Source of the DNA: Aminithiophilus ramosus
GTDB lineage: Bacteria; Synergistota; Synergistia; Synergistales; Aminithiophilaceae
Direction: 5' to 3'
Assembly (NCBI RefSeq): GCF_018069705.1
Contig: NZ_CP072943.1
Coordinates: 947,260-1,011,259, forward strand
Length of the DNA stretch: 64,000 nt
Positions within the stretch are counted from its first letter, which is position 1. The number at the start of each line of letters is the position of its first letter. The translations under genes were made by a program, and so were the position numbers. The notes below the pieces were generated by a model. It had not been told where the DNA came from. It worked only from the letters and a program-made list of their open reading frames with translations, and ran no database searches. Shown here piece after piece: positions 50,660 to 58,919 of this stretch.

Positions 50660-51895
50660 TCATGCCTCCATCATGAGCAGGGCGAAGACCTTGGCCTCGG
50701 CGACGAGGTGGTCGATGACGGCATATTCGTCGGGCATGTGGGCGCATTCGGCCTCCTGGGCCCAGACGACGGCGGGGATTCCGGCCTGGCGGAAGTAGGC
50801 CGCGCAGGTCCCCCCGCCGACGCCGCCCACGACGGCCCTGAAGCCGTAGACCTGTTCCAGGGCCTGGACAAGGGCCTCGACAACGGGCGCTCCCGTCGAG
50901 GTGGGCTCGGCGGCGTCGCCGCGCTCCAGGAGCGTCAGCTCGATCGTCGCGCCGCTTCTTTTCTCGTGATCACCCATGACGGAGCGAACGACGGCAAGGA
51001 CGTCGTCGAGAGGGACGGAGGGGACGACGCGGCAGTCGAAGCAGAGAACCTCTTCGCCCGGGACGGTGTTGACGTTGGCCACGTTGGCCAGGCGCTTCGT
51101 CGGTTCGAAAGTGGAGAAGGGGGGGACGAACAGGTCGTCGAGAGCCGGGAAGGCCCGATGCAGGGCCTCGTCCAGTTCGGCGGCGAAGGCGTTGGCCACG
51201 CGGCAGGCGTTGAGTCCCAGGTCGGGTCGGCTGGCGTGGGTCTGACGCCCCCTGACGCGGAACTGAAGCCAAAGGATCCCCTTTTCGGCGATCTCGACGA
51301 AATCGCCCTTCTCGTTGCCTCCGTCGGGGACGACGACGAGGTCTTCGGGCCGGAAGAGTCCCTCTTCCAGCAGATGGCAGATGCCCTTGGCGCTCCCCCT
51401 CTCCTCGTCGGCGACGAAACAGAGGAGCAGATCCCGTCGGGGTCGAAGACCCATTTTCTTCAAAGCCAGGGCCGCGTAGAGGGAGGCCACCAGCTCCTGG
51501 CCGTTGTCGTTGCTCCCCCTGCCGTAGAGGCGGCCGTCTCGGACGACGGCCCGAAAGGGATCTGCCGTCCAGAGGTCGCGGTTCCCCTCGGGGACGACGT
51601 CGACGTGGGAGACGAGGACCAATCGACCGGCCTCGCTCTCCTCGCCCGGAACGGAGAGGACGAGATTGGGGCGCACGTCGGGGGCCTTGTCGTCCGGAGC
51701 GTCGTAGCGTCGGGTTTCCCCCAGGTCGAGGGAGGCGATGTGACGCTCCAGCCAGGCCGCCTTCTCGCCCTCCCCCGCCCCTCCGTCGAGGGGCGAGACG
51801 GCGGGAATCTCGACGAGACGGCTCAGCGTCTCGACCATGGCGGGGCGGAGAGCCTCGACGGCGGCGAAAAGGGACGTGCGCTCTCTTTCGTTCAT
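50660..51895 (-). CDS. M20 family metallopeptidase/amidohydrolase
   Basis: 411 residues. The dizinc site is readable: His and Asp in VSHVDVVPEG, Asp in RGSNDNGQELVA, catalytic Glu and ligand in ADEERGSAKG, later ligands in VPDGG and AHMPDEY. The dimerisation (lid) domain is inserted at about 190-310. The long form is similar to ArgE/DapE-class and peptide-processing M20 enzymes; it hydrolyses an N-acyl amino acid or small peptide. Its ATG overlaps the pgsA stop (ATGA). Confidence 0.9.
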   Translation of the reverse strand: MNERERTSLFAAVEALRPAMVETLSRLVEIPAVSPLDGGAGEGEKAAWLERHIASLDLGETRRYDAPDDKAPDVRPNLVLSVPGEESEAGRLVLVSHVDVVPEGNRDLWTADPFRAVVRDGRLYGRGSNDNGQELVASLYAALALKKMGLRPRRDLLLCFVADEERGSAKGICHLLEEGLFRPEDLVVVPDGGNEKGDFVEIAEKGILWLQFRVRGRQTHASRPDLGLNACRVANAFAAELDEALHRAFPALDDLFVPPFSTFEPTKRLANVANVNTVPGEEVLCFDCRVVPSVPLDDVLAVVRSVMGDHEKRSGATIELTLLERGDAAEPTSTGAPVVEALVQALEQVYGFRAVVGGVGGGTCAAYFRQAGIPAVVWAQEAECAHMPDEYAVIDHLVAEAKVFALLMMEA

Positions 51896-52467
51896 GAAGG
51901 GGTTCCTCCTGACGTCTTCCCCGATCCGGCCAGCATATCCTTGCACTTGAGCAGATAATCCATGCCGGACCAGACGGTGAGGATCATGGCCACCCACATG
52001 GCCACCGTCCCGCCGGGGAGGTTGAAGATGAGAAGACCGATGGCGACGATCTGACTGACCGTCTTGGCCTTGCCTCCCTTTGATGCGGCGATGACGATGC
52101 CTTCGGCGGCGGCGACCATGCGGAGGCCCGTGACGATGAACTCGCGGGCGACGATGACGACGACCATCCAGGCGCTGAGACGATGGAGCTCGACGAGGGC
52201 GATCAGGGCCGCCGTGACGAGGATCTTGTCGGCCAGGGGATCGATGAACTTGCCCAGATTGGTGACGATCCCCTTCTTGCGGGCAATGTAGCCGTCGGCC
52301 GTATCGGTCAGGGCGGCGAGGAGAAAGACGAGACCGGCCAGGACATCGCCGACGGGCTGGCCGAAGACGTTGCCGAACTGGCCCCGGAGGGTGAGAAAGA
52401 GCATCACCAGTGGAGCCAGGAAGACCCGGGAAAGACTGAGCATATTGGGGAGATTCCATGCCGACAT
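51892..52467 (-). CDS. pgsA: CDP-diacylglycerol-glycerol-3-phosphate 3-phosphatidyltransferase
   Basis: 191 residues with about four to five membrane helices. The CDP-alcohol phosphotransferase motif is complete: DTADGYIARKKGIVTNLGKF followed by IDPLADK, with all metal-binding Asp. NLPNMLSLSRVFLAPLVML opens the protein as in PgsA. It makes phosphatidylglycerol-phosphate at the inner membrane. ATG at 52467 with GGAGG 11 nt upstream; a GTG at 52476 is possible. Confidence 0.94.
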   Translation of the reverse strand: MSAWNLPNMLSLSRVFLAPLVMLFLTLRGQFGNVFGQPVGDVLAGLVFLLAALTDTADGYIARKKGIVTNLGKFIDPLADKILVTAALIALVELHRLSAWMVVVIVAREFIVTGLRMVAAAEGIVIAASKGGKAKTVSQIVAIGLLIFNLPGGTVAMWVAMILTVWSGMDYLLKCKDMLAGSGKTSGGTPS

Positions 52468-52515
52468 GACAGCCACCGCCTCCTCGGAATAAAGCGCCAA
52501 GGGCGCCTGCCCTTC

Positions 52516-52521
52516 ATTATA
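52516..52521 (-). promoter_or_regulatory. Possible -10 element before pgsA
   Basis: Perfect TATAAT on the minus strand in the gap between livF and pgsA, preceded by TGTG; no good -35 is seen. A short GGGAGG/CCTCCC hairpin at the livF stop lies just upstream and could end the liv transcript. Confidence 0.35.
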
Positions 52522-52543
52522 CACAAAAGCTCTCCTCGGGAGG

Positions 52544-53245
52544 TCAGCCTCCCAAATAGGCCTCGCGGACCCGATCGTCGGCCAGCAGGGCTGAACCCGT
52601 CCCCTCGAGGACGATGCGCCCCACCTCGAGAACGTAGGCGTAGTGGGCCACGCGGAGGGCGGCGAAGGCGTTCTGCTCGACCAGGAGAAGGGTCACGCCC
52701 TGGGCGTTGACGGCGGCGATGATCTCGAAGACCTCCTTCACGAGAAGGGGCGCCAGTCCCAGCGAGGGCTCGTCCATCATGATCACGTTGGGACGGCTCA
52801 TGAGGGCCCGGCCGAGGGCCAGCATCTGCTGCTCGCCGCCGGAAAGGGTCCCTCCCTTCTGCCAGGCCCTCTCCCGAAGGCGGGGGAAAAGGCCGTAGAC
52901 CCAGTCGAGGGTTTCGGCAATGCCGGCCCGGTCGTTGCGGATGTAGGCGCCGAGCATGAGGTTCTCGTAGACGGTCAGGTGGGGGAAGATCTTCCTTCCC
53001 TCGGGCACGAGAACGAGTCCGGCGGAGGTGATCGCCTCGGGAACCGCGCCGGAAATGTCCTCCCCATCGTGGAAGATCTTCCCCTTTTTGCGGACCAGAC
53101 CGGCGATGGCCCGGAGGGTGCTGCTCTTGCCGGCGCCGTTGGCCCCGATGAGGGTGACGATCTTGCCGCGGGGAACGTCGATGGAGACGTCCTTCAGGGC
53201 ATGAATGCCGCCGTAGAAGACATTGAGATTCTCCACCTTAAGCAT
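52544..53245 (-). CDS. livF: Branched-chain amino-acid ABC transporter ATP-binding protein LivF
   Basis: 233 residues. Walker A GANGAGKSSTL (about 36-46), signature LSGGEQQMLALGRAL, Walker B VIMMDEPSLGLAP and a switch His position replaced by the LLLVEQNAF block typical of LivF. It pairs with LivG to energise the importer. The ATG overlaps livG by 8 nt. Last gene of the five-gene cluster, upstream of pgsA. Confidence 0.96.
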   Translation of the reverse strand: MLKVENLNVFYGGIHALKDVSIDVPRGKIVTLIGANGAGKSSTLRAIAGLVRKKGKIFHDGEDISGAVPEAITSAGLVLVPEGRKIFPHLTVYENLMLGAYIRNDRAGIAETLDWVYGLFPRLRERAWQKGGTLSGGEQQMLALGRALMSRPNVIMMDEPSLGLAPLLVKEVFEIIAAVNAQGVTLLLVEQNAFAALRVAHYAYVLEVGRIVLEGTGSALLADDRVREAYLGG

Positions 53246-54026
53246 CGGCGACGGCCTCCTCTCCCAGATAGGCCTCGATGACGCGGGGGTTGGCCTGGAT
53301 CTCCTTCGGGGTTCCCTGGGCGATGAGAACGCCGTAGTCGAGGACCCAGATGTGCTCGCAGACACCCATGACGACCTTCATGTCGTGTTCGATGAGCATG
53401 ATGGTCACGTTGAACCGTTCCCGAACGTGACGGATGAAGGCCAGGAGTTTCTGCGATTCCTGAGGGTTCATGCCCGCCGCCGGCTCGTCGAGGAGGAGGA
53501 AGCGGGGCTCCGTGGCCAGGGCCCGGGCGATCTCGAGGCGTCGCTGGGCCCCGTAGGGAAGGGAGGCGGCGCACTCGCCGGCCAGATGAGCCAGTTCGAC
53601 CTCCTCCAGAAGGGCCATGGCCCTGTCGCGGATGGCCCGTTCCTTGGCCGCGACGGGGCCGAAGTGAAGGGGAGCCTCCCACCAGTGAAGGGGGTGGCGG
53701 ACGTGGCAACCGATCATGACGTTCTGAAGGACCGTCTCGTTGGCGAAGAGGCGGATGTTCTGAAAGGTTCGGGCGATGCCGGCGCGACAGACCTGATGGG
53801 GCCCCATGCCGGTCAGATCCCTACCCTCGAAGAGGACCTTCCCTTCCGTGGGCCGGTAAAAACCGGTCATGACGTTGAAACAGGTCGTCTTGCCCGCCCC
53901 GTTGGGGCCGATGAGGCCGACGATGTCGCCGCGGAAGACGCGGATCGAGAAGTCGTGAAGAGCCGTCAGTCCGCCGAAGCGCATCGTGACCCCCTGCGTC
54001 TGAAGAGCCGTCTCCCGCTCAGTCAC
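53238..54026 (-). CDS. livG: Branched-chain amino-acid ABC transporter ATP-binding protein LivG
   Basis: 262 residues. Walker A GPNGAGKTTCF, the LivG Q-loop region IARTFQNIRLF, signature SLPYGAQRRLEIARAL, Walker B FLLLDEPAAGMNP and switch His in IMLIEHDMKVV. Its signature starts LPYG rather than LSGG, usual for LivG. GTG start, overlapping livM by 8 nt. Confidence 0.96.
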   Translation of the reverse strand: MTERETALQTQGVTMRFGGLTALHDFSIRVFRGDIVGLIGPNGAGKTTCFNVMTGFYRPTEGKVLFEGRDLTGMGPHQVCRAGIARTFQNIRLFANETVLQNVMIGCHVRHPLHWWEAPLHFGPVAAKERAIRDRAMALLEEVELAHLAGECAASLPYGAQRRLEIARALATEPRFLLLDEPAAGMNPQESQKLLAFIRHVRERFNVTIMLIEHDMKVVMGVCEHIWVLDYGVLIAQGTPKEIQANPRVIEAYLGEEAVADA

Positions 54027-55068
54027 GGTCGTCGCCTCCTTTCCTCCTGCAGGCGCAGGCCAGCCCGTCCCAGGTGATCTCCTTCATCCCCATGATCCCC
54101 TCGCGGCGGAAGAGGATGATGAAAAGCAGGGCCAGAGAGAAGAGGACCATCCTCATGCCGGGAATGCCCGGTATGGAGAGGGAGCCGATGGTGACGGGGT
54201 TTTCGACGAAGCGGAGCCACTCGAGGAGGACGGTGATGACGATGCCGGAGATGACCGTCCCCGAGAGCGAACCCAGCCCTCCGGCGACGACGATCATGAG
54301 GACGTTGAAGGTGAGAAGGAAGAGGAACATCTTGGGATCGATCGTGGTCAGGAGACTGGCGAGGAGGGCGCCGCCGACGCCGGCGAAGAAGGCGCCGATG
54401 GTGAAGGAGACGACCTTACATCGCAGGACGTCGATGCCCATGGCCCGGGCCGCCGTTTCGTCGTCGCGGATGGCCTTGAGGACGTTGCCGAAGTTGCTGT
54501 TGACGAGGCGGGCGATGAAATAGAGGGTGAAAAGACACCAGCCGTAGTTCCAGCCGATGTTGGCGTAGTTGGGGATCCCTTTGAGTCCCAGAGCGCCGTT
54601 GGTGATCCCCGAGAGGTTGTTGCCCACGACGCGGACGATCTCGGCGAATCCCAGGGTGGCGATGCCCAGATAGTCGCCGCCCAGGCGCAGGACGGGGAAG
54701 CTGATGAGAAATCCGAACAGGGCCGCGGCGATCCCACCGGCCAGGACGGCGACAAAGAAGGGAGCCTGGAGCACGGACAGAGGCCAGACCAGGGGCTCGA
54801 GAAGGAAGATCGTCGCCTTCTGCGCGGCGGGCAGGATCAGCAGGGAGCTCACATAGGCCCCGATGGCCATGAAACCGGCATGACCCAGGGAGAAGAGGCC
54901 CGTGAAGCCGTAGATGAGGTTGAGGCTGAGGGCCAGGATGATGTTGATGGCCACGAGGTTCAAGATCTGGATCTTGTACCCGTCGAGATGGCCCTGGGCC
55001 CACCAGAGGAAGAGTCCCAGGAGGACCACAGAGGCCAGGTTGAGGAACGTCTTTTTATCGGCAGCCAT
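54019..55068 (-). CDS. livM: Branched-chain amino-acid ABC transporter permease LivM
   Basis: 349 residues with about nine or ten membrane helices. Family blocks are LNLIYGFTGLFSLGHAGFMAIGAY, LRLGGDYLGIATLGFAEIVR, the coupling region AIRDDETAARAMGID and GGLGSLSGTVIS. It pairs with LivH. The last 20 residues (CACRRKGGDDRD) are a Cys/basic tail. The start codon shares one base with the livH stop. Confidence 0.95.
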   Translation of the reverse strand: MAADKKTFLNLASVVLLGLFLWWAQGHLDGYKIQILNLVAINIILALSLNLIYGFTGLFSLGHAGFMAIGAYVSSLLILPAAQKATIFLLEPLVWPLSVLQAPFFVAVLAGGIAAALFGFLISFPVLRLGGDYLGIATLGFAEIVRVVGNNLSGITNGALGLKGIPNYANIGWNYGWCLFTLYFIARLVNSNFGNVLKAIRDDETAARAMGIDVLRCKVVSFTIGAFFAGVGGALLASLLTTIDPKMFLFLLTFNVLMIVVAGGLGSLSGTVISGIVITVLLEWLRFVENPVTIGSLSIPGIPGMRMVLFSLALLFIILFRREGIMGMKEITWDGLACACRRKGGDDRD

Positions 55069-55961
55069 CAGACCTTTTCCTCCAGTTTCTCACCCATCAG
55101 TCCCGAGGGCCTGATGAGAAGGATGACGATGAGGAGCACGAAGGCGAAGGCGTCGCGGTAGCCCGACAGGGCAGGGAAGAAGGCGATGATCATGATCTCG
55201 ATGAAACCCAGGAGCAGGCCGCCCAGGACGGCGCCCTGAATGGAGCCGATGCCACCCAGAACGGCGGCGATGAAGGCCTTGAATCCCGGAATGGTGCCCA
55301 TGAAGGGGTTGATCTGGGGATAACGGAGGGCCCACATGATGCCCGAGGCGGCGGCCAAAGCCGATCCGAGGCCGAAGGTGAGGGCGATGATGCGGTTGAC
55401 GGGGACGCCCATGAGGCGCGTCGTCTCGATGTCCTTCGAGATGGCCCGCATGGCTAATCCCGGCTTGGTGCGGTAGACGATCCAGAGAAGCCCCGACGTG
55501 AGGAGGAGGGAGACGGAAGGGACGACGAGGGCCAGGGGAAGAAGGCGGACCTTGCCGATGACGTGGACCTGGCCGAGCCACTGGGGAACGTGGACGGCGC
55601 GGGGAATGGCCGAAAAGGTGACGATGCTCAGGTTCTGGATGAGGAAGGAGACGCCGATGGAGCTGATGAGGGCCGAGATGCGCGGAGCCTCCCGCAGGGG
55701 GCGATAGGCGGCTCTGTCGACGAGAATGCCGCAGAGGGAGGTGACGCCGATGGCAAGGACAACGGAGACGATCCAGGGGAGCTTGAAGAGGCTTCCTCCC
55801 CAGAAGACGAAATAGGCCCCCAGCATGAAGATGTCGCCGTGGGCGAAGTTGATGAGCCTCAGGATGCCGTAGACCATGGTGTAGCCGATGGCGATCAGGC
55901 CGTAGAGACTCCCCAGGGTGAGCGCGTTCAGGAAGTGCTGGATGAACATCTCGACGCTCAT
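55068..55961 (-). CDS. livH: Branched-chain amino-acid ABC transporter permease LivH
   Basis: 297 residues, about eight helices. The N-terminal LTLGSLYGLIAIGYTMVYGILRLINFAHGD is diagnostic, with the coupling helix AISKDIETTRLMGVPVNR and the C-terminal GGIGSIQGAVLGGLLLG. It is separated from livK by a hairpin (55984-56008) that may lower downstream expression relative to the binding protein. Confidence 0.96.
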   Translation of the reverse strand: MSVEMFIQHFLNALTLGSLYGLIAIGYTMVYGILRLINFAHGDIFMLGAYFVFWGGSLFKLPWIVSVVLAIGVTSLCGILVDRAAYRPLREAPRISALISSIGVSFLIQNLSIVTFSAIPRAVHVPQWLGQVHVIGKVRLLPLALVVPSVSLLLTSGLLWIVYRTKPGLAMRAISKDIETTRLMGVPVNRIIALTFGLGSALAAASGIMWALRYPQINPFMGTIPGFKAFIAAVLGGIGSIQGAVLGGLLLGFIEIMIIAFFPALSGYRDAFAFVLLIVILLIRPSGLMGEKLEEKV

Positions 55962-55983
55962 GAGAGCCCTCCTCGCAAGAAAG

Positions 55984-56008
55984 GAGGGGGAGGACGGACC
56001 TCCCCCTC
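55984..56008 (-). terminator. Intercistronic hairpin between livK and livH
   Basis: Perfect 10-bp stem GAGGGGGAGG/CCTCCCCCTC with a 5-nt loop, followed on the minus strand by CTTTCTT. It probably causes partial termination or protects the livK mRNA end, so that the binding protein outnumbers the permease. Confidence 0.6.
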
Positions 56009-56036
56009 AGACGCTTCAAACCTGAAGGACAGGGAA

Positions 56037-57170
56037 CTACATCTCGGGTATGACGGAGCCGACGTAGACCTGCTTGCCCCCTTCGACCCTCTTGAACCCG
56101 ACGGGCTTGACGGCGTCGTGAGTCTCGTTGATCGTCGTCGATCCCGTCACGCCCTCCCAGTTCATCGTCTCGGCCAGGGCCTTGGTGATGGCCTCGGGGT
56201 CGGTGCTTCCGGCCCGCTCGATGGCGTCGACGAGGAGCATGTAGGAGTCATAGCCGATGGCCGAGTTGGCGTTGGGGTCCTTGTCGGGGAACTGGACTTT
56301 CCAGTTCTCCGTGAAGGTCTTGGCCATCTCGCTCATGCCGGGCATGTCGGGGGCATAGGGGAAGGTGGAGTAGACGAACCCCTCGATGTCCTTGCCGCCG
56401 ATGGTGATCATGTCGGGATTGTCCATGGCGTCGGCGCCCATGATGTGGAAGGTGCCGCCCAGCTCGCGGGCCTGCTTGATGATGATGGCGCCCTCGGCGA
56501 AGTAAGAGGGGATGAAGAGGACCTCGGCGCCCTGGCCGATGATGGTCGTCAGCTGGGCCGTGAAGTCCTGGTCGCCCGACTGGTAGTTGAGATCGGAGAC
56601 GACCTGGCCGCCGGCGGCCTCGAAGGCGCGCTTGAAATAGGCAGAGAGACCGACGGAGTAGTCCTGGGCCACATCCTTTAGAACGGCGGCCTGCTTGGCG
56701 CCGAGGACATCCATGGCGAACTTGGCCGCGGCCGACCCCTGGAGAGGATCGATGTAGCAGGCTCGGAAGTAGTACTTCTTGCCCTGGGTGACGAGCGGGT
56801 TGGTGCAGGAGGTGCCGAGAACGGGAATGCCGGCCTTCTCCGAGACTTCGCCTCCGGCCATGGCCAGGGAGGAGCCGTAGGTGCCGAGGATGGCATGGAC
56901 CTTCTCCTTCTCGATGAGGCGGACGACGGCGTTGGCCGCCTCGACCTTGTCGGACTTGTTGTCGACGACGATGACTTCGATCTTTCGGCCCAGGACCTCG
57001 GGCTTTTCCTTGTTGCCCATGAGAATGCCGTCGCGCTCGAGCTGCCCACCGAAGGCGTTCTGTCCCGTCAGGGGCAGGTAGACGCCGATGCGAATGGGCT
57101 CTTCGGCAAGAGCCGCCCCGGCAAGACCGAGGACCACCACAAGAGCCAGACAAATCGCGAATTTCTTCAC
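56037..57170 (-). CDS. livK: Branched-chain amino-acid ABC transporter substrate-binding protein
   Basis: 377 residues with a signal peptide (FAICLALVVVLGLAGAALA). The Leu/Ile/Val-binding fold (peripla_BP_6) starts with IRIGVYLPLTGQNAFGGQ and includes ILGTYGSSLAMAGG, AAVLKDVAQDYSVGL and SAIGYDSYMLLVDAI. It captures the amino acid in the periplasm; no lipobox Cys is present, so it is soluble. GTG start with GGGAGG 9 nt upstream. Head of the liv operon with its own promoter (-10 at 57210). Confidence 0.95.
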   Translation of the reverse strand: MKKFAICLALVVVLGLAGAALAEEPIRIGVYLPLTGQNAFGGQLERDGILMGNKEKPEVLGRKIEVIVVDNKSDKVEAANAVVRLIEKEKVHAILGTYGSSLAMAGGEVSEKAGIPVLGTSCTNPLVTQGKKYYFRACYIDPLQGSAAAKFAMDVLGAKQAAVLKDVAQDYSVGLSAYFKRAFEAAGGQVVSDLNYQSGDQDFTAQLTTIIGQGAEVLFIPSYFAEGAIIIKQARELGGTFHIMGADAMDNPDMITIGGKDIEGFVYSTFPYAPDMPGMSEMAKTFTENWKVQFPDKDPNANSAIGYDSYMLLVDAIERAGSTDPEAITKALAETMNWEGVTGSTTINETHDAVKPVGFKRVEGGKQVYVGSVIPEM

Positions 57171-57209
57171 CGTTCGATCCCTCCCGATCCGATCAGAAAT
57201 GGTGGGTCA

Positions 57210-57215
57210 ATTATA
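57210..57215 (-). promoter_or_regulatory. Probable -10 element of the liv operon promoter
   Basis: Perfect TATAAT on the minus strand overlapping the nrdR stop codon, about 40 nt before livK. The -35 is weak, so an activator may be required. Confidence 0.5.
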
Positions 57216-57762
57216 CAAAAGGATCGCGACTTTGAGAACCGTTTCTTTTCGCGTCTCCGGTTTCCTCGCAGGACTCCCCCTCCTTCATCCTCCCCTTCGA
57301 GTCGGAGAGGGTATCGCAAAGACGGGCGATTTCGGAGGCAAAGTTGGACAGGTCGGTGAACTCCCGATAAACGGAGGCGAAACGCACATAGGCGACCTGA
57401 TGGATTTTGCGAAGCTCCTCCATGGCCAGGTCGCCCAGGAGGGAGGCGGCGACTTCGAGCTGGCCCAGATCGCGGACTTTCGTCTCGATGTGGTCGACGG
57501 CCTCCTCGAGGCGATCGAGGGGGACAGGCAGCTTCTCACAGGCACGGCAGAGGCCATGAAGGAGTTTGTCGGCGTCGAAGGCCTCGCGGCGACCGTCCTT
57601 CTTGATGACGCAGAGGGTCTGCCACTCCTCAAGGCGCTCGTAGGTCGTGAAGCGGGCCTCGCAGCAGGGGCATTCGCGACGGCGGCGAACGACGCGGCCG
57701 TCGTTGGCCATCCGCGTCTCGATGACGCGCGTCTCGAGGGCATCGCAACGGGGACAACGCAA
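57211..57762 (-). CDS. nrdR: Transcriptional repressor NrdR
   Basis: 183 residues. Zinc ribbon with two Cys pairs (CPRC near residue 3 and CPCC near 32), RFTTYER, then the ATP-cone from about residue 50 (VIKKDGRREAFDADKLLHGL, VAYVRFASVYREF). It senses dATP/ATP and represses ribonucleotide reductase genes. The C-terminal 25 residues are a charged extension beyond the usual 150. The start is a TTG with GGGAGG 8 nt upstream. nrdJ in this window is a likely target, but no NrdR box pair was found near rlmI or nrdJ. Confidence 0.95.
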   Translation of the reverse strand: MRCPRCDALETRVIETRMANDGRVVRRRRECPCCEARFTTYERLEEWQTLCVIKKDGRREAFDADKLLHGLCRACEKLPVPLDRLEEAVDHIETKVRDLGQLEVAASLLGDLAMEELRKIHQVAYVRFASVYREFTDLSNFASEIARLCDTLSDSKGRMKEGESCEETGDAKRNGSQSRDPFV

Positions 57763-57788
57763 TCAGGGCACCTCCCTCCTGTCAAGAA

Positions 57789-57823
57789 CCGGGGCCGGAC
57801 GAGGGAAATCCGTCCGGCCCCGG
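57789..57823 (-). terminator. Hairpin terminator after yqeY
   Basis: Perfect 12-bp GC stem CCGGGGCCGGAC/GTCCGGCCCCGG with an 11-nt loop, followed on the minus strand by TTCTT. It lies 15 bp past yqeY and just before nrdR. Confidence 0.65.
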
Positions 57824-57838
57824 GAAAAACAGGCCTGC

Positions 57839-58294
57839 CTAAAGGTTTGCCAGACTCTCCTGCACAAGGCGACGCACCCAATTGCCGTCGGCCTTGCCCT
57901 TGAAGCGGACCATGACGGGCCCCATCACCCTTCCCAGGTCCCGGGGGCCCGAAGCTCCCACCTCCCGGACCACGTCGGCGATGGCGGCTTCGATCTCCTC
58001 CTGAGAGAGTTCGGGCGGCAGGTAGCCGCCGAGCAGAAGAGCCTCGGCCTCTTCGGCCTCGGCCCGTTCGACGGCTCCTCCCCTGCGGAAGGCCTCGGCG
58101 GCCTCACGACGCTGCTTGACGAGACGGCGGACGAGAGCGATCTCTTCCTCCTCGTCGAGAGGACCGGAACGTCCTCCCTGAGTCGCGGCCGTCTCGAGGG
58201 CGGCCTTGAGCAGACGAAGGGCCGAGAGGCGCGATGCGTCGCGGGCTTTCATGGCCTTGATGACATCCAGATGGACCTGTTCGAGAAGGCTCAC
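57839..58294 (-). CDS. yqeY: GatB/YqeY domain protein
   Basis: 151 residues. The N-terminal helical part (DVIKAMKARDASRLSALRLL) and the C-terminal LPPELSQEEIEAAI and DLGRVMGPVMVRFKGKADG blocks are diagnostic of YqeY. It resembles the tail domain of GatB and may bind tRNA or aid amidotransfer; the exact role is not known. Directly after rpsU (6-bp gap). Confidence 0.92.
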   Translation of the reverse strand: MSLLEQVHLDVIKAMKARDASRLSALRLLKAALETAATQGGRSGPLDEEEEIALVRRLVKQRREAAEAFRRGGAVERAEAEEAEALLLGGYLPPELSQEEIEAAIADVVREVGASGPRDLGRVMGPVMVRFKGKADGNWVRRLVQESLANL

Positions 58295-58300
58295 GGTCGT

Positions 58301-58483
58301 CTACCTCTTCTTCGTGCCTCGCCGTCTGGCATCGGCAATCTTGCGCTTTTTGGCCTCGCTGGGCTTCTCGTAATGCTCCCGCTTGCGGGCCTCCCGTAGA
58401 TTGCCGTCCTTTGAGACAAGCCTTTTGAAACGACGCAAGGTGTCATCGATGGATTCGTTGTCTCTGCGAACGATTGTGGTCAT
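58301..58483 (-). CDS. rpsU: 30S ribosomal protein bS21
   Basis: 60 residues, very basic. [17 protein letters not shown] and the [19 protein letters not shown] region are hallmarks. It joins the 30S subunit late and assists initiation. Part of HIT-rpsU-yqeY, the same rpsU-yqeY pair seen in Bacillus. Confidence 0.97.
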   Translation of the reverse strand: MTTIVRRDNESIDDTLRRFKRLVSKDGNLREARKREHYEKPSEAKKRKIADARRRGTKKR

Positions 58484-58514
58484 TCACATTCCCCCCTTTC
58501 TATGCCACCATCAG

Positions 58515-58853
58515 CTAACCCGGTGGCCAGCGGAAAGAGCGTCCCGCTAACAGGTGAACGTGAAGGTGGGGGATCGTCTGCCCCGCCTCCTCGCCGCTGT
58601 TGACGACGAGGCGGAAACCTTTCTCGACAAGACCGAGCCGATGCGCGGCGGCGACGGCGGCAGTCATGACGGTGGACCAGATCCGACCGTCGTCGACTTC
58701 GGAGGCCGAGGCCACATGCCTTCGGGGAATGACAAGCAGATGGATCGGAGCCTGAGGGGCGACATCGCGAAGGATGAGGACCTCTTCATCCTCGTAATAG
58801 ATCTCGGCCGGAAGGCGACCCTCGGCGATCTGGCAGAAGACGCAGGATTCCAA
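58515..58853 (-). CDS. HIT family (HinT-like) nucleotide hydrolase
   Basis: 112 residues. CVFCQIAEGRLPAEIYYEDE starts the protein and the catalytic HIT motif is HLHVHLLAG near residue 98. It hydrolyses nucleoside phosphoramidates; the cellular substrate is unknown. TTG start with GGAGG 10 nt upstream. First gene of HIT-rpsU-yqeY. Confidence 0.95.
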   Translation of the reverse strand: MESCVFCQIAEGRLPAEIYYEDEEVLILRDVAPQAPIHLLVIPRRHVASASEVDDGRIWSTVMTAAVAAAHRLGLVEKGFRLVVNSGEEAGQTIPHLHVHLLAGRSFRWPPG

Positions 58854-58890
58854 CGAATCGCTCCCTCCTTCGCGACAGAAAGTCCTTGCT

Positions 58891-58919
58891 ATTCTATCCT
58901 AGGTCGCCCTGAGACACAA
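58891..58919 (-). promoter_or_regulatory. Predicted promoter of HIT-rpsU-yqeY
   Basis: Minus-strand TTGTGT (58914-58919), 17-bp spacer, TAGAAT (58891-58896), overlapping the stop of the J-domain gene. Confidence 0.5.

Noticed and set aside
52536..52556. Terminator at the end of livF
   Set aside because: The GGGAGG/CCTCCC stem is only 6 bp, overlaps the stop codon and lacks a T-run; mentioned only with the pgsA -10 element.
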